Source: Clostridiaceae bacterium DTU059
Lineage (GTDB): Bacteria > Bacillota > Clostridia > DSM-8532
Length of the DNA stretch: 37,490 nt
Assembly: GCA_001512555.1 (NCBI GenBank)
Contig: LFSK01000063.1
Coordinates: 1 to 37,490, forward strand
Direction of reading: 5' to 3'
The notes under the pieces are model-generated. The model saw only the letters and a list, made by a program, of their open reading frames with translations. It was not told the origin of the DNA and did not search any database. Below are positions 30,802-37,490 of the stretch, one piece after another. Made by a program: the position numbers and the translations under genes. The stretch's first letter is position 1. The number at the start of each line of letters is the position of its first letter.

Positions 30802-30822
30802 TGTATAATGTATAATGTATCA
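30795..30822. repeat. Heptanucleotide tandem repeat (TGTATAA)3 + TGTATCA
   Basis: Direct reading TGTATAATGTATAATGTATAATGTATCA spanning the rpoZ stop codon. Confidence 0.95.
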
Positions 30823-30913
30823 TATGCAGGTATTGATACAACACAGCAGTTTTGAACAGCAGGTGTAAGCGATCATGGCACACTGACAGGACTAAATGCA
30901 GGAGGATATCAGA

Positions 30914-32302
30914 ATGCAATTTGAGAAAACCATGGAAAAGATCGTCGCACTATGTAAGAATAGAGGCTTTATTTACCAGGGCTCGGAGATTTACGGCGGT
31001 TTGGCAAATTCCTGGGATTACGGGCCGCTGGGTGTGGAATTTAAAAACAACATCAAAAAAGCATGGTGGAAAAAGTTCATACAGGAAAGTCCCTATAATG
31101 TGGGCGTGGATTGCGCCATTTTGATGAATCCCCAGGTATGGGTGGCATCGGGGCATGTGGGGGGCTTTTCGGATCCTTTGATAGACTGCAGGAAATGCAA
31201 GACGCGGCACAGAGCCGATAATGTCATAGATGACTACAATCGCAGGAACGACATATCCATGGTTGTGGACGGCATGGACAATGAGGCCATGACCTCTTAT
31301 ATCAGGGAGCACGAAATTCCCTGTCCCAACTGCGGAGCCCATGACTTCACCGAGATCCGCAAGTTCAACCTGATGTTCAAGACCTTTCAGGGTGTCACCG
31401 AGGATTCCAAAAATGAGATTTTTCTTCGGCCTGAGACAGCCCAGGGAATTTTCGTAAACTTTAAGAACGTCCTGAGGACCACAAGAAAGAAGCTTCCCTT
31501 CGGTATCGGTCAGATCGGAAAATCCTTCAGGAACGAGATCACGCCGGGCAACTTTATATTCAGAACCCGTGAATTTGAGCAGATGGAGCTTGAATTCTTC
31601 TGCGAACCGGGTACCGATATGGAATGGTTCAATTACTGGAGGGATTTTTGTATAAAGTGGTTGCACGATCTCGGCCTTAAGAAGGAAAATATAAGGCTGC
31701 GGGATCATTCCCCCGAGGAACTGTCTCACTACAGCAAGGCAACCACTGATATTGAGTATCTGTTCCCCTTTGGCTGGGGCGAGCTTTGGGGAATTGCCAA
31801 CCGGACCGATTTTGACCTGAAACAGCATATGGAACATGCAAAGGATGATATGTCATACTTCGATCCCATCAAGAATGAGAAGTTCATACCCTATTGTGTA
31901 GAGCCTTCCCTGGGTGCCGACCGGGTTACCCTGGCCTTCCTCTGTGATGCCTATGATGAGGAAGAGGTTGGGGATGGGGATGTGAGAACGGTTCTGCGCT
32001 TCCACCCCGCATTGGCACCTGTTAAGGCAGCTGTTCTTCCTCTTTCAAAAAAGTTGTCTGAGGAAGCGTTCAAGGTCTATGAGAGCCTGTTGGGAGAATT
32101 TGTTTGTGAATTTGATGATACTGCCAGCATCGGCAAGAGATACAGACGTCAGGACGAAATCGGAACCCCATACTGTGTAACCTTTGATTTTGAATCCCTT
32201 GAGGACAGGTGCGTTACTGTTCGTGAGCGTGATTCCATGGAGCAGGAGAGAATTCCCATTGAGGAATTGAAGGATTATCTTAGGGAAAGAATAGTTTATT
32301 AG
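30914..32302 (+). CDS. glyS: Glycyl-tRNA synthetase, homodimeric type
   Basis: [80 protein letters not shown] supports 30914 start. Confidence 0.96.
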   Translation: MQFEKTMEKIVALCKNRGFIYQGSEIYGGLANSWDYGPLGVEFKNNIKKAWWKKFIQESPYNVGVDCAILMNPQVWVASGHVGGFSDPLIDCRKCKTRHRADNVIDDYNRRNDISMVVDGMDNEAMTSYIREHEIPCPNCGAHDFTEIRKFNLMFKTFQGVTEDSKNEIFLRPETAQGIFVNFKNVLRTTRKKLPFGIGQIGKSFRNEITPGNFIFRTREFEQMELEFFCEPGTDMEWFNYWRDFCIKWLHDLGLKKENIRLRDHSPEELSHYSKATTDIEYLFPFGWGELWGIANRTDFDLKQHMEHAKDDMSYFDPIKNEKFIPYCVEPSLGADRVTLAFLCDAYDEEEVGDGDVRTVLRFHPALAPVKAAVLPLSKKLSEEAFKVYESLLGEFVCEFDDTASIGKRYRRQDEIGTPYCVTFDFESLEDRCVTVRERDSMEQERIPIEELKDYLRERIVY

Positions 32303-32403
32303 GCAGGAATCCGGGTTTTGTTAAAAGCGGCTTTACCTTGAGATACTGCGGTTGATGACCGTATTTCAAATAAGGAAAATAATAATATCCAGGAGGGTAA
32401 AAT

Positions 32404-35046
32404 ATGGCAAAATACGTTTATCTCTTTAGCGAGGGTAATGCCTCAATGAGGAACCTTTTAGGCGGAAAGGGTGCGAATCTGGCCGAAATGACAGGCCTTG
32501 GACTACCCGTGCCCAGAGGCTTTACAGTAACAACTGAGGCCTGCACACGTTATTATGAGGATGGAAAGGTTATAGCTAAGGATATCGAGGATCAGATCTA
32601 CGAAAACCTTTCAAAGATGGAAGAAATCATTGGGAAGCAGTTTGGAAACCCTGAGAATCCTTTGCTGGTATCGGTACGCTCCGGTGCGAGGGCTTCCATG
32701 CCTGGCATGATGGATACAATCCTGAATCTGGGACTCAACGATACGGTTGTTGAGGGACTGGCTAAACTCACCAATAATCCGCGCTTTGCATATGACAGCT
32801 ACAGAAGATTCATCATGATGTTCAGCGATGTGGTTATGAGCATTGACAGAAACAAGTTTGAAGGTCTTCTTGAAAAGGCGAAAGAAAGCAAGGGCGTGAC
32901 GCTTGACACCGAGCTCGATGCTGATGACCTGAAGGCTCTTGTTAAGCAGTATCTTGACCTTTATAAAAAGGAAAAGGGAGAGGACTTCCCGCAGGAACCC
33001 AAGGCTCAGCTTCTGGAAGCCGTCAAAGCAGTTTTTCGCTCCTGGGATAACCCCCGTGCCATTGTATACCGCCGCTTGAATGATATTCCCAGCGACTGGG
33101 GAACAGCGGTCAACGTTCAGGAAATGGTATACGGCAATATGGGCGATGATTCCGGTACAGGCGTTGCCTTTACCCGCAACCCTGCAACAGGCGAGAAGAA
33201 GCTTTACGGTGAGTACCTCATGAATGCCCAGGGCGAGGACGTTGTTGCAGGTATTCGTACCCCCGAACCCATCGACAAACTGAAGGAAGTTAATCCTGAA
33301 ATATACAACCAGTTTGCAGAGATTGCCGAAAAACTGGAGAAGCATTACAAAGACATGCAGGATATGGAGTTCACCATTGAACGCGGAAAGCTGTTCATGC
33401 TCCAGACCCGTAACGGTAAACGTACAGCCCAGGCTGCTCTGAAGATTGCTGTGGATCTCGTAAACGAGGGCATGCTGACCAAGGAAGAGGCTATGCTCAA
33501 GGTTGATCCCAAACAGCTGGATACTTTGCTCCATCCCAATTTTGAAGCAAAGGCATTGAAAGAGGCTAAGCCGGTTGGAAAGGGACTTCCCGCATCTCCC
33601 GGCGCTGCCACCGGAAAGATTTACTTTACTGCCGATGATGCCGTAGCTGCTCATGAAGCAGGAGAGAAGCAGATCATTCTTGTGCGCAACGAAACATCTC
33701 CCGAGGACATCGAGGGCATGCATGTGGCCAGAGGTATCCTGACCGCCAGGGGCGGCATGACATCCCATGCGGCTGTTGTGGCAAGAGGCATGGGCACCTG
33801 CTGTGTTGCCGGCTGCAGTGAGATCACCATTAAGGAAAATGAAAAGATAATGATAGATAAAAACGGCAAGACCTATAATGAAGGAGACTGGATCTCTCTG
33901 GATGGTTCTACCGGTAATGTATATGATGGAGAGCTGCCCACTGTAGAACCAGAAGTGACCGGATACTTCGGTACCTTTATGGAATGGGCAGACAGCATCA
34001 GGAAGCTGAAGGTCAGAGCCAATGCTGATACACCCAGAGATGCAGCTCAGGCATTCAAATTTGGGGCTGAGGGTATCGGACTCTGCCGTACAGAGCATAT
34101 GTTCTTCGAGGGCGAGCGCATCAAGGTTATGCGTGAGATGATTGTTTCCCGAACTGAGGAACAGAGGAGAAAGGCTCTGGATAAGCTTCTGCCCATGCAG
34201 AGAAGTGACTTCGAAGGTCTGTTCCGTGAGATGAAGGGCTATCCTGTTACCATACGCTATCTGGATCCGCCCCTCCATGAATTCCTTCCCCAGGCTGAAG
34301 ATGATATCAAGGCGCTGGCAGAGGAAATGGGCATGAGCTTTGATGAGCTTAAGGACATCGTAGACGGACTCCATGAGTTCAACCCCATGATGGGTCATCG
34401 CGGATGCCGCCTCGCAGTATCCTATCCTGAGATTGCCGAGATGCAGACAAGAGCTGTTATTGAAGCAGCCATTAATGTGAACAAAGAGGGTATGACTGTA
34501 GTACCTGAAATCATGATCCCGCTGGTTGGCGATGTTAAGGAACTGCAGTATGTAAAGGAAGTAGTGGTCAAGACCGCTGACTCCATCATCAAGGAGTCTG
34601 GTGTGGATCTCAAATACACTGTGGGAACCATGCTGGAGATCCCGAGAGCTGCCCTGACAGCCGATGAGATCGCAAAAGAGGCCGAGTTCTTCTCCTTTGG
34701 AACCAATGACCTTACCCAGATGACCTTTGGCTTCTCCCGTGACGACGCTGGTAAGTTCCTTGAAGATTACTACAGCAAGAAGATTTATGAGTTCGATCCC
34801 TTTGCAAGACTTGACCAGACCGGCGTAGGTAAACTGGTTGAGATGGCTGCCCAGCTGGGTAGAAAGACTCGTCCGGACATCAAGTTGGGAATCTGCGGTG
34901 AGCACGGAGGAGATCCTTCATCAGTAGAGTTCTGCCACAAAGTAGGACTTGACTACGTATCCTGTTCACCCTTCCGTGTGCCCATCGCAAGACTCGCCGC
35001 CGCACAGGCTGTGGTCAGGAAAGACGATGACGTGGGACAGAGGTAA
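32404..35046 (+). CDS. ppdK: Pyruvate, phosphate dikinase
   Basis: LLGGKGANLAEMTGLGLPVPRGFTVTTEAC, LTARGGMTSHAAVVARGMGTCCVAGC, GAEGIGLCRTEHMFF, FSFGTNDLTQMTFGFSRDD. Confidence 0.98.
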   Translation: MAKYVYLFSEGNASMRNLLGGKGANLAEMTGLGLPVPRGFTVTTEACTRYYEDGKVIAKDIEDQIYENLSKMEEIIGKQFGNPENPLLVSVRSGARASMPGMMDTILNLGLNDTVVEGLAKLTNNPRFAYDSYRRFIMMFSDVVMSIDRNKFEGLLEKAKESKGVTLDTELDADDLKALVKQYLDLYKKEKGEDFPQEPKAQLLEAVKAVFRSWDNPRAIVYRRLNDIPSDWGTAVNVQEMVYGNMGDDSGTGVAFTRNPATGEKKLYGEYLMNAQGEDVVAGIRTPEPIDKLKEVNPEIYNQFAEIAEKLEKHYKDMQDMEFTIERGKLFMLQTRNGKRTAQAALKIAVDLVNEGMLTKEEAMLKVDPKQLDTLLHPNFEAKALKEAKPVGKGLPASPGAATGKIYFTADDAVAAHEAGEKQIILVRNETSPEDIEGMHVARGILTARGGMTSHAAVVARGMGTCCVAGCSEITIKENEKIMIDKNGKTYNEGDWISLDGSTGNVYDGELPTVEPEVTGYFGTFMEWADSIRKLKVRANADTPRDAAQAFKFGAEGIGLCRTEHMFFEGERIKVMREMIVSRTEEQRRKALDKLLPMQRSDFEGLFREMKGYPVTIRYLDPPLHEFLPQAEDDIKALAEEMGMSFDELKDIVDGLHEFNPMMGHRGCRLAVSYPEIAEMQTRAVIEAAINVNKEGMTVVPEIMIPLVGDVKELQYVKEVVVKTADSIIKESGVDLKYTVGTMLEIPRAALTADEIAKEAEFFSFGTNDLTQMTFGFSRDDAGKFLEDYYSKKIYEFDPFARLDQTGVGKLVEMAAQLGRKTRPDIKLGICGEHGGDPSSVEFCHKVGLDYVSCSPFRVPIARLAAAQAVVRKDDDVGQR

Positions 35047-35088
35047 TAAAATGATATGAAAGCCCGGTGTCACATGGGCTGAAGACGT

Positions 35089-35138
35089 AAAAAGCAAGGT
35101 GCTGGTGCCTGATTCAGGTGCCGGCACCTTGCTTTTTT
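35089..35138 (+). terminator. Strong Rho-independent terminator after ppdK
   Basis: AAAAAGCAAGGTGC...GCACCTTGCTTTTTT long hairpin with T-run. Confidence 0.93.
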
Positions 35139-35201
35139 GCACCCAACAGCATGGCTGGAACAGGCAGTATTCCCGGGGACCCACGGTGTGGCTGTAATAT
35201 A

Positions 35202-35256
35202 CGAAATGTTTGAAACAGAATAATGAAATAGATATTTCAAACAGAGAAACATTTCG
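35202..35256. promoter_or_regulatory. Interrupted inverted repeat upstream of glucarate-type operon (candidate operator)
   Basis: CGAAATGTTTGAAA ... TTTCAAA-cagagaaa-CATTTCG. Confidence 0.4.
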
Positions 35257-35397
35257 CAACCTATATAAATCAGGTGTGTAAGTTTATCCTAATTGTCAAT
35301 AGAATCAGTAGGGTATCAAAATTATAATTAAACATAAAAGATATAATCATATGAAATGCTTATTTTTGGAAAAAATAAACGGATGGGGGGAAAAGAT

Positions 35398-36285
35398 ATG
35401 AAATTGGGACTGATTGGCCTGGGTATAATGGGTAAGCCCATGGCCAGGAATCTTCTTAAGGCGGGTTATGACCTGACAGTATACGATATCAACAAGGGTC
35501 CTGTAAAAGAAGTTGTTGAAGCGGGAGCCAGGGAGGCAGCTGATGTAAGAGAGATAGGTGCCAACTGCGATATTATCATGACTATGCTCCCGGACTCGCC
35601 TCATGTTAAGTCTGTTGTCCTGGGTGAGGGGGGGCTCATTGAGACTATCAGGGAAGGCTCTGTATTCATCGATATGAGCAGCATCAACCCGGTAGCCTCG
35701 CAGGAGATCTCCGCTGAGCTGGAGAAAAAAGGAGTTAAGATGTTGGATGCTCCTGTAAGCGGCGGTGAGCCAAAGGCGATTGACGGAACACTTGCCTTTA
35801 TGGTTGGCGGTTCCCAGGATGTTTTCGATAAGTGCAAACCTATCCTGGAAGCCATGGGCTCCTCAGTGGTCCGTTGCGGTGACATCGGAGCGGGGAATAC
35901 AACTAAGCTGGCAAACCAGATAATTGTTGCGCTCAATATCGCGGCTGTGTCTGAAGCCTTTATGCTCGCCGAAAAGGCCGGGGTTGATCCCCAGCTGGTG
36001 TTTGAAGCCATAAGAGGCGGTCTTGCGGGCAGCACTGTAATGGAAGCGAAAGCTCCCATGATCATGGCAGGTAATTTCAAGCCGGGCTTTAAGATAGACC
36101 TGCATATTAAAGACCTGAACAATGCCCTGTCTGCAGGCCACAGTGTAGGCAGCCCGTTGCCCCTGACTGCACAGGTAATGGAAATGCTGCAGGTTCTGCG
36201 CATAGATGGGTGCGGGCAGGATGATCACAGTGCCATCGCTAAATACTATGAGAAACTGGCGAACACGAAAATCGGAAGAGAATAA
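35398..36285 (+). CDS. garR: NAD(P)-dependent beta-hydroxyacid dehydrogenase, tartronate semialdehyde reductase-like
   Basis: KLGLIGLGIMGKPMARNLLKAGYDLTVYD, MLDAPVSGGEPKAIDGTLAFMVGG, GAGNTTKLANQI; followed by glucarate dehydratase. Confidence 0.85.
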   Translation: MKLGLIGLGIMGKPMARNLLKAGYDLTVYDINKGPVKEVVEAGAREAADVREIGANCDIIMTMLPDSPHVKSVVLGEGGLIETIREGSVFIDMSSINPVASQEISAELEKKGVKMLDAPVSGGEPKAIDGTLAFMVGGSQDVFDKCKPILEAMGSSVVRCGDIGAGNTTKLANQIIVALNIAAVSEAFMLAEKAGVDPQLVFEAIRGGLAGSTVMEAKAPMIMAGNFKPGFKIDLHIKDLNNALSAGHSVGSPLPLTAQVMEMLQVLRIDGCGQDDHSAIAKYYEKLANTKIGRE

Positions 36286-36306
36286 TAACTTAAGGGAGAA
36301 CAATCA

Positions 36307-37200
36307 ATGAATTTCACACCTAAAGGAATTATCACGCCCATAATCACCCCTTTTACCCGGGAGGGCAGGGTGAACGAACCGGTACTGCGCCAGATTATCG
36401 ATTTTCTTATCAGCGGTGGCATACATGGGATCTTACCGCTGGGTACTACAGGGGAATTCTACGGTGTTGATGAGGATGATTACAGAAGGATTCTGGAAAT
36501 AACGGCTGAACAGACTGACGGCAGGGTTCCTGTATTTGCCGGTGCGAACCACATCACCACAAGAGGGACCGTCAAGCTGATAAAAATAGCGGAGAAAATA
36601 GGTGTAGACGCTATAACTGTGCTTACACCCATGTTTATCAGCCAGACCCAGGAAGAGCTGTATATGTTCTTTAAAACTGTGGCTGAAAGCACTGACCTCC
36701 CTGTTGTCATGTACAACAACAAGCCTAAGACCAATGTAACCATAGAACCCTCCACTGTGGCCCGTCTGGCTGCCATTGATAACATCGTGGGCATAAAGGA
36801 CAGCACCGGGGACTTCACAAATACTGCGGAATACATAAGGCTTACACGGCACACCAAGAACTTCAGCGTACTGATCGGAAGGGATACTCTGATCCACGCG
36901 GCTCTTTGCTATGGCGCCACAGGTGCCATAGCCAGCTGTGCCAATGTAGCGCCCCGTCTTACGGCGGATATATATGATAAATATGTGGAAGGAGACATCG
37001 CCGGCAGCCTGGAGGCCCAGTTCAAGCTTGCTCCTTTAAGGATGGCCTTCAGTCTTGGGTCGTTCCCTGAGGTTATCAAGGTATCGCTTGAAATGCAGGG
37101 ATTTGATGTAGGAAAGAGCCTTGATCCCATCGCCGAGCTTCTGCCGGAGAAAAAGGAAGAACTGAGATCATTGCTTGATAACTTGGGAATTCTTAATTAA
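36307..37200 (+). CDS. Dihydrodipicolinate synthase/N-acetylneuraminate lyase family protein
   Basis: [43 protein letters not shown] (Schiff-base Lys). Confidence 0.9.
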   Translation: MNFTPKGIITPIITPFTREGRVNEPVLRQIIDFLISGGIHGILPLGTTGEFYGVDEDDYRRILEITAEQTDGRVPVFAGANHITTRGTVKLIKIAEKIGVDAITVLTPMFISQTQEELYMFFKTVAESTDLPVVMYNNKPKTNVTIEPSTVARLAAIDNIVGIKDSTGDFTNTAEYIRLTRHTKNFSVLIGRDTLIHAALCYGATGAIASCANVAPRLTADIYDKYVEGDIAGSLEAQFKLAPLRMAFSLGSFPEVIKVSLEMQGFDVGKSLDPIAELLPEKKEELRSLLDNLGILN

Positions 37201-37214
37201 GCGGGAGGTTTGGC

Positions 37215-37490
37215 ATGACACCGAAGATAGTTGATATGAAAGTTTATCCGGTAGCAGGCAGGGACAGTATGCTGCTGAATCTGTCAGGTGCGCATGCGCC
37301 TTACTTCACAAGAAATGTCCTGGTATTGGAAGATTCCAGCGGAAATATCGGGATAAGCGAAGTACCGGGGGGGCAAAAGATTACCAGGGGTCTGGAGGAT
37401 TCCAGATCCTTGGTACTGGGACAGAGTATTGGAAATTATAAGCAGGTTCTTTTAAATGTAAAAAAAGCCCTGGAAACAGGGGAGCCCGAT
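37215..37490 (+). CDS. gudD: Glucarate dehydratase, N-terminal part (truncated by window end)
   Basis: Translation from ATG at 37215 after [65 protein letters not shown], characteristic of GudD; not in ORF track. Confidence 0.9.
   Translation, partial: MTPKIVDMKVYPVAGRDSMLLNLSGAHAPYFTRNVLVLEDSSGNIGISEVPGGQKITRGLEDSRSLVLGQSIGNYKQVLLNVKKALETGEPD

Noticed and set aside
30795-30822. CRISPR-like repeat
   Set aside because: Units are 7 bp, directly tandem with no spacers; a simple sequence repeat instead.
30802-30913. T-box riboswitch upstream of glyS
   Set aside because: Only about 110 nt available and no T-box core sequence (TGGNACCGCG-like) or terminator hairpin seen.
30950-31837. 295-aa minus-strand ORF antisense to glyS
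   Set aside because: Fully inside glyS; no domain signature.
32611-34905. 764-aa minus-strand ORF antisense to ppdK
   Set aside because: Lies entirely within the well-conserved ppdK gene; its product shows no recognisable domain and is rich in Cys/His/Leu as expected from antisense reading of biased codons.

Overview
This window is mostly a conserved chromosomal region from a clostridial Firmicute; the lineage is inferred from gene content and order. It opens with the 3' end of a 5S rRNA and a tRNA-Asn. Then come pyruvate kinase, a GH3 lipoprotein (minus strand), a DUF4015 lipoprotein overlapping-in-spirit with a DUF362/ferredoxin protein, CheX, TrmL, a divergent 6-phosphofructokinase-family protein, DUF2156, a compact purEFMND cluster, a 52-aa DUF1540 protein missed by the ORF track, a ZIP transporter (minus), lepA-hemW, a CheA-like protein, CIRCE-hrcA-grpE-dnaK-dnaJ-prmA-rsmE, a CheY-like regulator, yicC-remA-gmk-rpoZ, glyS, ppdK, and the start of a probable glucarate/galactarate catabolic operon (garR-like, DHDPS-family, truncated gudD). 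No CRISPR array, intact transposon or prophage was seen. The best candidates for something undescribed are: (1) a CheA-architecture protein between hemW and hrcA whose HPt phospho-acceptor His reads as Asn and whose kinase N-box/G-box motifs are unrecognisable, i.e. a probable pseudokinase; and (2) a PFK-family protein with the sugar-phosphate/catalytic half intact (TIDND, ESHHR) but several phosphoryl-donor-site residues replaced (GGTST instead of GGDGT/GGEDT, MGASSGW instead of MGRxxGW). All family calls are by eye from motifs; no database search was run.
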